A stretch of DNA of 64,000 nt from Vreelandella sulfidaeris (GTDB lineage: Bacteria; Pseudomonadota; Gammaproteobacteria; Pseudomonadales; Halomonadaceae): positions 62,001 through 126,000 of the forward strand of contig AP019515.1 of the NCBI GenBank assembly GCA_007182875.1, in the 5' to 3' direction. Position 1 is the stretch's first letter, and each line of letters begins with the position of its first letter. Shown piece by piece: positions 1 to 10,334 of the stretch. Below the pieces are notes generated by a model, which was not told the DNA's origin, did not search any database, and worked only from the letters and a program-made list of their open reading frames with translations. Position numbers and translations under genes: made by a program.

Positions 1-1324
1 TTCAAACTGTGGGGCACGGGCTGTGACGTGGCCTTGTGAATCGATGATGGCCGTCACGCCATTACTGGTAGCTCGAAGTAGGTGACGACCATTTTCTAAG
101 GCACGTAGACGCGCCATTTGAAGATGTTGGTGTGGGCCAATGGAACGCCCAAACCACGTATCGTTGGAAACCGTTAATAGCAGCTCGGCATTACGCGCCT
201 GTTGGGCGACATGGTCGGCGAAAATGATCTCGTAACAGATGGCAGTGCCAATGGTAGTGCCAGCCACGTGTAACGGAGCTCGTCCGTCTGACCCTGGGGT
301 CAGGCGGGTGCTGGCAAGTCGAAAAAGCAAGGGTGTCAGCGAGGAGGCTTTGGAATGGCAAATACTCGCCAAAGGGTACTAAGTGCGCTTTCTGGTATTC
401 GCCTTGCACATCATTTAGCCCTATGACGCTGTTATAAGAGCGCCCTTCACTGTCGCGTTGCAAAATGCCGGTCAACAAGGAGGTGTTAGGCCCCAGGTCG
501 GACGCTACTTGCTCCAGTATTCGCTGTGCTTCCTGCTCAAGCATGGGAAGGGCTGCCTCGGCCAAACGATGAGATCGATGTCCCTTGCTTGCTCTTGTGT
601 CATCGTTGTGTAGATATTGACCGCCTCGCGCTGCCCTTGGGCAGTCCACTTAATGCGCTGGTCAAGATTCCCTTGCAGCAATGCCACCCGGATGGGCTTG
701 CCAGCCGGGGTTGTCCATTGGGCGGGCAATAGGAATGGAACGATCCACAAGGCGGCCATTGGGACAAGGAAAACCCAGCGGCGACGCAGAACCTCTACCC
801 TAACGTACCTGTCAGCGCGGTCATGAGTGACAGCAAGTACACACCACCAACGGGCGCCCATGGGGCTAGTGGAGAATCAATCTGAGAGGTGCCGAGCAAT
901 AACCAGGGAAAGCCGGTGAGCAACCAAGTGCGTAGCCATTCGCTCACCACCCACATACCGGCAAAGCTAAGAAAGGCGAACCGTGGCCCCGTGATGCGTC
1001 GATAGAGCCCAAAGGGGATTGCAAAGAAGAGCGCCAGGACGCTGACAAAAGAGTGGTGAGGAACATCGCCACCAAGGCCCCGGTGCCACCGAAGTCGTGA
1101 ATAGCAACGAAGACCCACGATGTGCCAGAACCGAACAGGCCTACCCCATAGCACCACCCACGCAGGGTGGCCATGGCAGGCGTTAGCGACGCTATCTTCC
1201 AATAGACCAGTGCCACGGCCACTGGGCCAAGCCACCATAGGGAAAGGGCGGCACTCAAGGTGGTCAGCACCCCAGCGGCTAGCGCTACAACGCAATCGAC
1301 TGTTGGTGAGAGTCGCCCAGCCAC
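1..1324 (-). CDS. lnt: Apolipoprotein N-acyltransferase Lnt, C-terminus beyond window
   Basis: Lnt adds the third acyl chain to lipoproteins at the inner membrane. Hydrophobic N-terminal segments are followed by a nitrilase domain. The catalytic triad can be read once frames are joined: Glu in WPEAALP, Lys in YQKAHLVPFGEY and Cys in ICYE. The reading frame is broken several times; the sequence is otherwise close to full length (about 440 residues), with only the last residues lost at the window edge. The best start is a GTG at 1324, giving MAGRLSP, 38 bases downstream of the lspA stop. It is probably the third gene of a cadA-lspA-lnt operon, so lipoprotein maturation would be co-expressed with metal efflux. 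Confidence 0.85.
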
Positions 1325-1362
1325 AAACGTATATTTTTTCTTGATCGACTGAGTCCATACCG

Positions 1363-1864
1363 TTACTCAGAGCGCTTAAAAGCAGGACTTTCACGCCATA
1401 ACGCCACTGCGAACATCAATACACCGGCAAATAGCGCGATATCGGCCATGTTAAAGGCGGGCCAATGCCATTCGCTCCAGTAAACGTCCAGATAGTCGAC
1501 GACGTACCCACGCGCTAACCGATCAACGGTATTGCCGAGTGCGCCGCCAAGAATCAGACTGTACGCACAGGCTTCCAAGCGCGGCAGGGTTTGCATAGCT
1601 GCACGAGCAATACGACGACCACCACCAACGCTAAACCAAGAAAGAGGTAGCGCTGCCAACCACCTGCCTCCGCGAGAAAGCTAAAAGCGGCTCCTGTATT
1701 ACCGGTGTATACCCAGTTAAAAACGGCGTTAGCGGAATGACTTGGCCAAACGACATCTGGGCATGCACGATTTCTTTGACCAGTTGATCGGCTAGAGCCA
1801 ACACGCAAGCAAATGTGAACCATGGCCAACGTCGTGAAGGGCTGTCGTGTTGCGCTGTTCTCAT
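1363..1864 (-). CDS. lspA: Lipoprotein signal peptidase (signal peptidase II)
   Basis: An inner-membrane aspartyl protease that removes lipoprotein signal peptides. Four hydrophobic segments are visible, as is the conserved C-terminal signature: GGALGNTVDRL followed by VVDYLDVYW and FNMADIAL. The two catalytic Asp residues are in the NTVDR and NMADI motifs. The ATG at 1864 overlaps the stop of the upstream P-type ATPase as ATGA, which implies translational coupling. The frame is broken at least twice near 1555-1660 and 1680. lspA next to a zinc/cadmium/lead ATPase is a known arrangement in mobile metal-resistance operons, where it may serve metal-binding lipoproteins. A second lspA lies at 53860-54365. 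Confidence 0.88.
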
Positions 1865-4034
1865 GACGTTGTTTTTCCTTGTGACAGGCCTGTCAATGCG
1901 GTACTGGGCGAAAAGCGATAACCCAGCAGTCGCATGGCGTTCAACGTCACCAGGACGGTAGCACCGGTATCGGCCATCACCGCAATCCACATACCGGTAA
2001 TACCCAGCGCTGTGGTGACCAGGAAAATGGCTTTTAAGCCAAGGGCGAGAACAACGTTGGTTTTCACATTGCGTAGCGTGGCACGAGAGAGGTCTATCAG
2101 CTCAGCGATGCCGGTAACGCGGTTCTTGAGCAAGGCTGCATCGGCGGTTTCCAACGCCACATCCGTGCCGCCACCCATCGCGATACCCACATCGGCTGCC
2201 GCGAGTGCCGGTGCATCGTTGATGCCATCGCCTACTTTACCGATGGGGCCACGACCTGTCGCTTGCCAGTCTCGAACATACGCTGCCTTGTCTTCAGGCA
2301 TTAGTTCGCCGTACGCTTCAATGCCTAAGCGACCCCAGTGGCAGCGACGGTGCGGGCATTATCACCGCTGAGCATGACCGCCTGTACGCCTAAACGGGAT
2401 AGCGCCGCTAGGCCTTCAAGGGCATCTTCGCGTGGCTCATCGCGAACAGCGATCAAGCCCAACAAACGCTCGCCTTCGACGAGGAGAGCGAGGCTCTTAC
2501 CGGCTTCTTCTAACGCGATAATCCGAGCACTGAGACTTTCCTCCAGGATGACTTTCTCGTGAAGGTGACGAGGCGTCATTAAGCTCAGCTCGCGACCCTC
2601 CACCTGGCCTGAGACACCGCGCCCCGCCAGAGCGCGCTGCCGGTGGCGGTGGGGAGGTTTAGGCCCGATTGTCGGGCATGCTCAACGATAGCCGTGGCGA
2701 TAGGGTGACTGGAATCTCGCTCTATCGCGGCGGCGAGCCGCAATACGCTGTTATCGTCTTCCTCAGCGATCCAAGACTCCACATCTGTGACTCTTGAGTA
2801 CCCGCAGTGAGGGTGCCCGTTTTATCTAATGCCACCAAGCGAAGCTTACCTAACTGTTCAAGAACGGCTCCCCTTTGATCAATAGGCCGCGCCGAGCGCC
2901 CGCCGAGAGGCCTGCGGCGATGGCGGCTGGGGTGGAAATGACTAACGCGCAGGGCATGCGATTAACAGCAATGCTAACGCACGGTAAATCGACTCCGACC
3001 ATGCCATGGTCGATACCAGCGGTGGCACTATCGCCATCAGGAGGGCGAGTAAGACGACGGCGGGCATATAGTAATACGCAAAACGATCAATAAAGCGTGC
3101 TATCGGTGCCTTGGCGGCCTGTGCTTCTTCAACCAGGCGAATAACGCGTGCGATCGTATTGTCATCAGCGCCTCGTGTTACCTCCACCTCCAGGGCGGCA
3201 TCAAGATTCACTGTGCCAGCAAAATGTCATCACCAGGCGCTCGCGAACGGGTATGGACTCGCCGTTTACCGGCGACTCGTCAATGTCGGAGGTGCCCACC
3301 AGGATGCGTCCATCGCAGGGAACGCGATCACCGGGCCGCACCAGCACACGCTGGCCGGGTTTAAGTGACTCCGCCGAGACGTCACGCAGATGGCCATTGT
3401 CCATCAGCCTCGCCGTTGAGGGTGCTAAATTTGCCAAGGCTGAGATACTGCGGCGCGCCCGTGAAGCAGCTACCCTTCGAGTAGCTCACCTACGGCGAAC
3501 AAGAACACGACCATCGCAGCTTCAGCGGCAGCATTGATGGCCAATGCGCCAAGCGCAGCGATGCACATCAGCATCTCGATGGTAAAGGGTTGCGCATTTT
3601 GAGGGCGCCCCAGGCACTCTGCGCAATGGGCATTAAGCCGACCAGCGTGGCCAGAATGAACGGCACATTACCCAGCGCAGGCCATGCTAAACGAAGCGCG
3701 AAGGCTACGATCAGCAGATTTCCTGTGATAATGACCAAGCGCCCTTTAGCGGTTTGCCACCAAGGGGATGAAGCACCAGATGCGCGTGTTTGGCCATCAG
3801 GGAAGTCACTTGATAGCCTAGTTCGTTCAGAATGCCCTCAATGGTCTTTCGCGAGGGGCCCCGTGATCATGGTGATGAATCTTCACCGATCCCGTGACCG
3901 AGCTTGCCGTGACTTCCTCAATGCCGTCCAGCCGCTCTAGCGCCGACACGACCTTGCGCTCACAACCGCCGCAGTCCATGCCTTCAACACGCAGCGTCAA
4001 AGGTAGTCGCTGTCGCCTGCGTTGATGTTTTCAT
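1861..4034 (-). CDS. cadA: Zn/Cd/Pb-exporting P1B-type ATPase
   Basis: Exports divalent soft metals from the cytoplasm by ATP hydrolysis. After an ATG at 4034 there is an N-terminal heavy-metal domain with GMDCGGC. Later come the membrane CPC motif (LLIACPC once one missing C is restored near 2955), the phosphorylation site DKTGTLT near 2815, and the hinge GDGINDAPAL near 2220. CPC with this overall sequence is the ZntA/CadA type rather than the copper type. About 720 codons is normal family length. At least six single-base frame breaks occur, at least one of them in a homopolymer. It is transcribed from the MerR-type promoter at 4068-4098, divergent from the MerR gene, and couples to lspA. 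Confidence 0.9.
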
Positions 4035-4067
4035 GGTGCCTCTTCTCTCAATGGGCTATGGTTTTGA

Positions 4068-4098
4068 AGTGTAAACCTTGTAGCAACTATAGCTTCAA
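4068..4098 (-). promoter_or_regulatory. MerR-type promoter of the cadA operon
   Basis: On the minus strand there is a -35 TTGAAG (4098-4093), a 19-bp spacer containing the dyad CTATAGTTGCTACAAGG, and a -10 TACACT (4073-4068). The overlong 19-bp spacer with an internal dyad is the hallmark of promoters twisted open by MerR-family activators. It lies between divergent merR and cadA. A nearly identical site sits at 8193-8223. Confidence 0.8.
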
Positions 4099-4120
4099 GC
4101 CCTACGTAAGGAGTTTTACC

Positions 4121-4573
4121 ATGTCGATGATGGGGCAAAGTATCAGCATTGGTGAGTTAGCACGACGAGCCGATTGCAAACCTGAAACGGTTCGTTATTA
4201 CGAGCGTATTGGGCTGCTGCGCGATGCAACACGAACCGGCGGAGGGCAGCGCCGCTATGGAGACGACGCTGTGCGGCGTTTGACCTTCATTCGTCATGCC
4301 CGAGACTTTGGCTTTTCGGTGGAGTCAGTGCGAGAGCTTTTGGCCATGTCAGATCAGCCTGATATGCCTTGCCAAGAAGTCGATGCCATCGCCACGCATC
4401 ACCTAAAGAAAGTGGAGTCCCGCCTTCAACGACTGTCCATACTGCGTGAGGAGCTTCAACGGATGGTCACGCAGTGTGCCGGTGGTAAAGTGGAAAGCTG
4501 CCGAATCATTGAGGTCATCAGTGATCATCAGCTCTGTATCACTGAAAAATCGCACGGAGGGCTCACGACTTAG
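4121..4573 (+). CDS. cadR: CadR/PbrR/ZntR-type MerR regulator
   Basis: A metal-sensing activator that binds the spacer of MerR-type promoters. An N-terminal winged helix (ISIGELARRADCKPETVRYY) is followed by a long dimerisation helix and a C-terminal metal loop with cysteines in MPCQEVD, QCAGG and VESC. That pattern fits Zn/Cd/Pb sensors. I chose the ATG at 4121 because TAAGGAG precedes it by about seven bases; an upstream in-frame ATG at 4022 would read through the promoter. The gene is intact, about 150 residues. Its stop overlaps the convergent ZIP gene by four bases. Its likely targets are the promoters at 4068 and 8193. Confidence 0.9.
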   Translation: MSMMGQSISIGELARRADCKPETVRYYERIGLLRDATRTGGGQRRYGDDAVRRLTFIRHARDFGFSVESVRELLAMSDQPDMPCQEVDAIATHHLKKVESRLQRLSILREELQRMVTQCAGGKVESCRIIEVISDHQLCITEKSHGGLTT

Positions 4574-5379
4574 GTTAGCACTAACGCTACGCCCCACGCC
4601 CAATGGTTAGCCCAGCGAAACATCCAAAACAGCATGAGTACCAATCCGATAGAGAGGCCCAGCGTGGCCTTTTTGTGCCCGCTTCGATGAGTTTCGGGAA
4701 TAATCTCATGACTGATCACATACAACATCGCCCCGCTGCAAAGGCCAACCCCAGGGCAGTAGCGCTTGTGACATGCTGATGACTCCAGCGCCTAATAAGC
4801 CACCCAACGGCTCAACAAGCCCCGTAAGGGCGGCAATCGTCCATGACCGCCAACGTGAATAGCCCACGCCTAGCAGTGATACTGCTACGGCCAGTCCTTC
4901 TGGGGCATTCTGAAGTCCAATGCCAATCGCTAGTGGAATGCCTCCTTCGCTTCCCCTGCGCCGAAGGCCACGCCAACGGCCAGCCCTTCTGGCAGGTTGT
5001 GTATCGTAATGGCAATAATAAACAACCAGATACGACGTAGTGAGGCAGCCTCTGGCCCTTCTCGCCCTGTTCGAAGTGCTCATGAGGTAAGAGTTCGTTC
5101 AGTAGTGCGACCATTCCAATCCCTAGCAAGATGGCCGCACAGGCAATGGCAGCAGGTACCACGCTACCTCCGTAACGCAGCTCCGAGGCTTCTAAGGAGG
5201 GTATGATCAGTGAGAAGAAAGAGGCCGCTAGCATGACGCCAGCGGCGAACCCCAACGCTAAATCGCGAACACCACGATTCGGTCTTTTGGTAAACAAGAC
5301 AGGAAGCGCCCCGACAGCCGTCATCAAGCCCGCGGCAAGGCTTCCAATACCCCATGGTGACGAGAGAAACCTCTTCCAT
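4570..5379 (-). CDS. ZIP-family metal transporter (GufA/ZupT-like)
   Basis: An inner-membrane divalent metal permease. The two ZIP signature helices are readable: HNLPEGLAVGVAFG near 5000 and QNAPEGLAVAVSLLGVG near 4890, each with the His/Asn, Pro and Glu metal-site residues. Eight hydrophobic segments are expected and most are visible; the end reads MLFWMFRWANHWAWGVALVL. Frame breaks occur near 5350, 5060, 4930 and 4745. The start at 5379 gives MEEVSLVT. It is the last gene of the minus-strand run that begins with the CDF gene, though a 110-base gap separates it from the peptidase. A ZIP importer-type protein beside exporters is common in zinc-homeostasis islands. Confidence 0.82.
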
Positions 5380-5491
5380 ACCGATTACCTGTCTTGTGGT
5401 AGATGAGTGATCACAGCGCTAGGGTTCCATAACGAGGCAAGCACACGTTCACGTTACTAACAATCCATGCAACGTTGCTAAGCACGGGTGG

Positions 5492-6473
5492 TTACGGCTC
5501 GTTAAACGAGATCAAGTCATAAATGGACGCCGTGCCGATAGCTTGTTCCAAGCGATCTCTTGCCTCGTAAAGTGACGCTTGATATTCACCTTGAGTCGGC
5601 TGCTCACCCAACATGATGCGTTGACCTTGACCAAGGGGATCAACAGGCTGGTTATTGACTCTCACTTCGTAATGCAGGTTGGGGCCCGTGGCGACCCGGA
5701 GGAACCTACCTCCGAGCGACTCTCCCGCATTGACTAAATCCCCAACCACTAGCTGTGGGGAGAATCGGCTAAGGTGTGTGTAGCGACTAATGGCCCCTGT
5801 GTCGTGCTCCACCTCGATCACCTGCCCATATCCCCTTGGCGACCCATAAAGAATACGCGCCCAGGTGCGGTGGCAATGACCGGCGTTCCTGTCGGCGCAG
5901 CCAAGTCAATTCCATTATGAGGACGCATCCCTCCATACACAGGATGTCGCCGATTCCCAAAGCGAGACGTTAAGCGGGCACTAAGCACGGGCAACCGCAA
6001 CGTGCCTAGCAGTGTGTCGCTTTTGAAAAGAGCTACGTCCCCTTTTGGGTGACCGGCCATATGACCTCAAGGGCTCTGCCTGATCAGGCAGAGCGGCATA
6101 ACTGAGGCGTGGTGGCCCAACACGGGCGCCGTCCTGGCGTCGATCTTCCTCCCACACTAATTGAATACGTTCACTGCCAGAAAACTCCAGCGGCGCTGCT
6201 ATAAACTCGCTGAGCAGTGTTTCCAGTTTAGTGGCGAAACGCGTTGGGACACCTTCTGCTGCCAAGGCCTCGTAGAGAGTGGTATTAATGACGACATCAC
6301 GCCCAAAGGTTAGGGTATCAACGCTATCGAGCGGTAATGTGCCTTCTTGCTCGCTAGCCGCCTGTAACTTGACAGGGCTAAGTTCAGACGGCGGCAATGA
6401 CAGATGCGTTTGCCAATTGGCTTCGGCTAGCAAGGGTAAAGCCCACAAAGCCTAGTAACCACCAGCGCTGCAT
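5492..6473 (-). CDS. Periplasmic M23 (LytM-type) peptidase
   Basis: A zinc metallopeptidase of the peptidoglycan-cleaving M23 family, or a catalytically inactive relative. A signal-like N-terminus (MQRWWLLGFVGF) leads to a helical region. The LytM domain follows, with RFGNRRHPVYGGMRPHNGIDL carrying the first His and Asp ligands, and a C-terminal LHYEVRVN carrying the HxE/H-type ligand. About 325 residues. There are frame breaks near 5820 and 6050-6100, and possibly one in the signal peptide. The ATG at 6473 overlaps the stop of the upstream DsbA-like gene (TGATG), so they are coupled. Its place between metal transport genes suggests an envelope-stress role, but that is inference. Confidence 0.82.
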
Positions 6474-7138
6474 CACTGGCCATCCTCTTCCCCAGAGATC
6501 TCCGCTACTTCACTCTCAACGGCATCAATCAGCTCTTGCATACCAAAGGGGTCTAAAGGCTCGCCATTGACAAAAGGTGGGTGTTTGGCGAATCTGATTG
6601 GCTCTGACATCCGCCATGTCTTGGTCAATCACCGCCTGCACCTCAGCAGAAGTCAGTTGCTCTTCGGCAGCCGCTAAATCAAGGCCTCCTTGGCTCGCGA
6701 TATCGAGGATAGCGGATTCATCAAAACTGCCATGTGAAGCCCATTGATCCTGGCGAGCCAGCAGCCTCTCAGTACCGGTTCAAAGACGCCCTGACGACGA
6801 GCAACTTCTAATACCCGAATGGCCTTGTCCGATACGTCGCCGTGGAAAGGAGTGTAGCGCACGATGAGCCGCACTTTTCTGGGTAGGTTTCCAGAATACT
6901 TTTGTCAGGGTAGAAGGCACGGCAGGCTTCGCAAGCCGGATCGAAGAATTCCACAATCGTCACCGGCGCGTCTTCTCGACCCAAAATGGGGAGTGTGAAC
7001 GTACCAGTGAGTCCTCGGCCTGGACACCATTCTCTTTGCTGCCTGAGCCTGCATGTCCAGGAGGGCAGGTTTTGATACGGCGACGATCGCAGCGGTCAGC
7101 AATAATGTGCCGGCCAATATAAAGACGCTTTTGAACAT
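6473..7138 (-). CDS. DsbA-like thiol oxidoreductase, periplasmic
   Basis: A thioredoxin-fold protein with an N-terminal signal anchor (MFKSVFILAGTLLLTAAIVAV), the strand TIVEFFDPACEAC with a CxxC active site (CEAC), and a C-terminal region rich in acidic residues ending EISGEEDGQ. The family is the DsbA/DsbG/Com1 group; the substrate is unknown. About 222 residues. Frame breaks lie near 7000, 6895, 6780 and 6590. It sits between the CDF efflux gene and the M23 peptidase and overlaps the latter by one base. Soft metals attack periplasmic thiols, so a protective or maturation role is plausible but not shown. Confidence 0.8.
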
Positions 7139-7249
7139 GTTTCACTCTCTGTCTCAATGATGGGGTGGAAAAGTCGGGTTGAAAAACAAGCCAATCGCTA
7201 TGGGAGTAAGCCCCACTACCAACCTGAGCCGGGAGCCGGCCTCGGTCTG

Positions 7250-8159
7250 TCACTCATGCCCATATAGATTGGCATTTTGATGCGCGTGGTCACTATGCTC
7301 AAACTCTAGGCTGGAATGAGCAATATTGAAGCGCATTTTAAGCTGCTCCTTGATCTCTGCTTTGACGGATTCAAGCTGCTGCCAGCCGGTTTCTGTCAGA
7401 ACCACGTGACAGTCAAGGGCTGCCATGTTTTCCTGCATCTGCCATAGATGCACATGGTGAATATCCTGGACTCCCTCGATATCTCGTACGGTCTCAACGA
7501 CTGCCTGCCCGTCAATGTCCGGGGAGATCCCAGCATTAGCGTACGGATAGGGCCGCCAATTTCAGAGAAGGCTAGGTAAAGAATATATAGCGCAATCCCT
7601 ATCGTGATCGCGGGTCTACCCAGCGCATGTCGTACAGTAAAATAAGCGAACCACCGATAATCACGGCGATGGAGGCAAACGCATCCGATAAGTTATGCAG
7701 AAAAGGGCGCGGATATTGACACTCTCTTTTGCATTGACCACGTGAGCATGGCGGTAAGGGCATCGACGACGAGCGCGACGCCACCAATAATCACGATCGT
7801 CCATCCCTCTATCTCAGGGGATCGATCATCCGCATAGCGCCTTCGTAAATCAGGTAGACGCCGACAATAATGAGGGTGGTGTAATTGATGAGTGCTGCCA
7901 CTATCTCGATGCGGCCATAGCCAAAGGTCATATGCGCATCGGCAGGCCGTCTGGCGATTTTACGAGCAGCAAAGGCAATGACTAATGCTGCCATGTCAGA
8001 AAAGTTATGTAACGCATCAGCGATCAGCGATAGGCTCCCCGCCATAATGCCACCGACGATTTGAGCGATGGTTAAGAGCCCATTGGCCCAAATGGAGATG
8101 CTGACGCGCCGGTCGCCAGAGGCAGGATCAATGTGGGGATGATCATGATGATGTCCCAT
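7250..8159 (-). CDS. Cation diffusion facilitator (CzcD/ZitB-like)
   Basis: A proton-driven Zn/Cd/Co exporter of the inner membrane. The N-terminus is His-rich (MGHHHDHPHID), followed by six hydrophobic segments. The paired metal sites are ADALHNFSD near residue 48 and HNLSDAFASI in the second half. The cytoplasmic C-terminal domain reads HHVHLWQMQENMAALDCHV. About 303 residues, the usual size. Frame breaks occur near 7460-7530, 7600, 7720 and 7800. It is first in a minus-strand run with the DsbA-like and M23 genes, behind a MerR-type promoter at 8193-8223. Confidence 0.9.
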
Positions 8160-8192
8160 CTGTTACCTTCTCTCGAATTATCTGTTCTTGGT

Positions 8193-8223
8193 ACTATAAA
8201 ACCTCTAGCAACTAAAGCTTCAA
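8193..8223 (-). promoter_or_regulatory. MerR-type promoter of the CDF operon
   Basis: Minus strand: -35 TTGAAG (8223-8218), 19-bp spacer CTTTAGTTGCTAGAGGTTT, -10 TATAGT (8198-8193), 34 bases ahead of the CDF start. It matches the cadA promoter at 4068-4098 in both hexamer spacing and dyad core, so the same MerR protein probably controls both. Confidence 0.8.
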
Positions 8224-8364
8224 CCCTTGAGCATTATCTATTTGCATCGCTGGATTGGGAAGCACGTCCCTAGCTACCAAGCGAGCCTTTGTGTGCTGGG
8301 CCGAAGGTGATCATGTTTTAGGTGCGGGGCTCAATCCACTTCAACCGGTAACGTCCAATCCACC

Positions 8365-9270
8365 ATGGGTAGATTCATTTATTTTGTCGAGGCGCACCTT
8401 GTCTGGTTTGTAATCGTCGTCGCGGGGAGGCTTACTCTTTCCGGCCACCGGAATAATGCTTAAGTTCGCGATTGGGCCATTACTGGCATTACTGATGTTG
8501 ATTATCAGCCTCACATTCGATGCGCATGCAGTTCGCATCGTGTTCCGAAAGCCGTCACGGCAGTTGTTGGCATTGGGGCTGGTCTATGGGCCTATGTCGA
8601 TTGCCGGGTGGCTAACGGGCCGTCTATTTTTGAAGCGGCCCGCTGGCTGCTGGCCAAACCTTGCTCGGCACGCTGCCGACAGATGTGTCCTCTCTTTGGT
8701 ACTGATGGCGAAAGGCAATGTGGCGCTTGCCGCTGTTTTCAACGCAGTCAACACCGCGTTATGTCCGTTTATTGTTCCCTTCCTGTTTTATGGCTCACCG
8801 GCCTTCAGTTAGACGTGCCGCTTGGATCAATTATTCTTGAATTAACACTAATCGTGCTTCTTCCTACCGTGATTGGGGTCAGCTTGCGTACAAAGTTCTC
8901 GGCTTTCTTTGCACGGCATGATTCAGCGTATGCAGGGATAGGGTCGATTCTGTATCTGCTGATCCTACTCGCCGTGGTCGGGCCGAATGCCACCACGATC
9001 ATTGGCTATGGCTGGTATGCGTTTGTGATTGCGGGCGCGGCCCTGTGCCTCAATTTGATTGGGTACCTGGTAGGTATGTCCTCACGGTTACTCACCTCTG
9101 ATCGCAAAGAGGTGATTACCTATCTTTCACGGTCAGTAAAGAATTCAGCATCGCTGCAGCGTTTGTCGCTGCTTCCGGCTTGCCATCAGAGATCGCGATT
9201 CCAGCCGCTTTTTGCCGTGATTCAAATGATCACTTCGCCCATCGCAGCGAAGATTCTCGCCCGCCACTGA
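8365..9270 (+). CDS. Bile acid:Na+ symporter family (BASS) transporter
   Basis: A polytopic membrane protein of about 300 residues with nine or ten hydrophobic segments. Readable pieces include FAIGPLLALLMLIISLTFDA, LMAKGNVALAAVFNAVNTAL and the C-terminal FAVIQMITSPIAAKILARH. The family transports organic anions with sodium; the arsenite carriers of the Acr3 type are relatives, but I see no ars neighbours. The proposed ATG at 8365 gives MGRFIYFVEAHLVWFVIVVA, needing one base restored near 8440. Other frame breaks lie near 8640-8700, 8790, 9130 and 9210. It is divergent from the CDF gene, with a hairpin just downstream. Confidence 0.8.
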
Positions 9271-9298
9271 AGGGATGGCCGTATCGGCTCTTCGTCAG

Positions 9299-9334
9299 AA
9301 GAGCAACCTGCACACGGGTGTACAGGTTGCTCTT
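9299..9334 (+). terminator. Long hairpin after the BASS gene
   Basis: A perfect 12-bp stem (AAGAGCAACCTG with its complement CAGGTTGCTCTT) closes a partly self-paired loop, 28 bases after the BASS stop. There is no strong T-run on either side, so it may be a weak or Rho-assisted terminator. Confidence 0.5.
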
Positions 9335-9646
9335 ACCGACAAAACAGACACCGCTACTCATAAAGGTGGCAATAGTACCTATGCTAAGTCACTGTGACCA
9401 ATACTGACCTTGCTAAAGCATTTAACACAGAGGCTTCGCAGGGTATCTGTTCATTTTGGATTTAAGATGCTTAAAAGTATCAGCGAACCCTGGAAAGGCC
9501 CCGCCAATTTCTGGATGATTTCTTGAACATGTCGCACGTTAGAGAGCGTCTGACGCAACCAATTTTCAAATCATCTCGAAACACACCTGGTGCTTAACAA
9601 ACATCTCATGTAGTACAAGAGGTCTAATTATGTCATCCAAAACCTA
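9335..9646. other. No gene seen
   Basis: About 310 bases between the hairpin and the DUF411 stop. I see no convincing reading frame, RNA gene or repeat. Confidence 0.5.
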
Positions 9647-10086
9647 CTACAGCGTCATAAACGCCTTGTCTTCTTGATCCGTAAAGGAATACACGTCATA
9701 GGGCGCTTCCTGAGGCCCTGGCATCCCCGGTGTACCGATGGGCATACCTGCTAGGCCAATGCCGTCTGCATCAGGCTGTTGCTCAAACAGCGCCTGTACG
9801 GCTTCCATCGGAACATGGCCCTCAATCCAATACTCGCCGATTTCGATGGTATGGCACGATCCAAGACCATAGGGAACACCCGCCTGTTGTTTGATATCAC
9901 CCAGCTCGACGTCATCAATAACGGTGACGTCTACGCCAAGTTCCTCAAGATGGCGCGCATATTCGTCACAACAGCCGCACTGGGGTTCTTATACAGTGTC
10001 GCCTCTGGCGGTAACGCCGCTTGAGCGGAGACCGTCCCAATTAGCATGAAACCCGAGAGCAAAAGTTTGGTGGTCATATGTTGCAT
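9647..10086 (-). CDS. DUF411 metal-linked periplasmic protein
   Basis: A small exported protein found beside copper and other metal genes; its biochemical role is unproven. A signal peptide (LLLSGFMLIGTVSAQA) is followed by ATLYKNPSCGCCDEYARHL with the conserved CGCC motif, then GLGSCHTIEIGEYWIEGHVP and GIGLAGMPIGTPGMP. The Cys and His residues fit metal binding. The start ATG at 10086 has TAAGGAG upstream; an ATG at 10077 is also possible. Two indels near 9985 and 9890 scramble the CGCC region. It is probably the last gene of a minus-strand unit with the two small genes just upstream. Confidence 0.87.
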
Positions 10087-10099
10087 TAATTTCAACTCC

Positions 10100-10234
10100 T
10101 TAATGTGAACGACTGAAGAGGTACTTGGCCAGCGACGCGATCGCCAAGCCAATTAATAACAGCATAGCCAGGGGCATCAACCAGTCTAACCACCCCATTG
10201 ACCCCATAAAAGCAAAGCATTCCGCGTTCATCAT
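10100..10234 (-). CDS. 44-residue membrane protein
   Basis: An intact short frame. The N-terminus MMNAECFAFMGSMGWLDWLM is followed by a single membrane helix (PLAMLLLIGLAIASL) and a basic tail KYLFSRSH. CAGGAG lies six to nine bases ahead of the ATG at 10234. It starts only a few bases after the 31-residue frame and ends 14 bases before DUF411, so the three look like one unit. One Cys and six Met residues near the membrane face could contact copper, which is inference. I do not recognise a named family. Confidence 0.65.
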   Translation of the reverse strand: MMNAECFAFMGSMGWLDWLMPLAMLLLIGLAIASLAKYLFSRSH

Positions 10235-10238
10235 GACA

Positions 10239-10334
10239 TCACTCCTGATTTATGCCTTGAGCAAAGATGGCGCTACTTAAGACACTGAGGATTGCAGCCC
10301 CACCAATAGCAAAGTTCATCGTGTGCTTAACCAT
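10239..10334 (-). CDS. 31-residue exported or membrane peptide
   Basis: A frame of 31 codons: MVKHTMNFAIGGAAILSVL, then SSAIFAQGINQE. It reads as a signal-peptide-like helix with an AxA-type end and only six residues after it. GAGAGGAAA lies ahead of the ATG at 10334. Its stop sits next to the ribosome site of the 44-residue gene. It could be a leader peptide or the start of a gene later shortened. Function unknown. Confidence 0.45.
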   Translation of the reverse strand: MVKHTMNFAIGGAAILSVLSSAIFAQGINQE

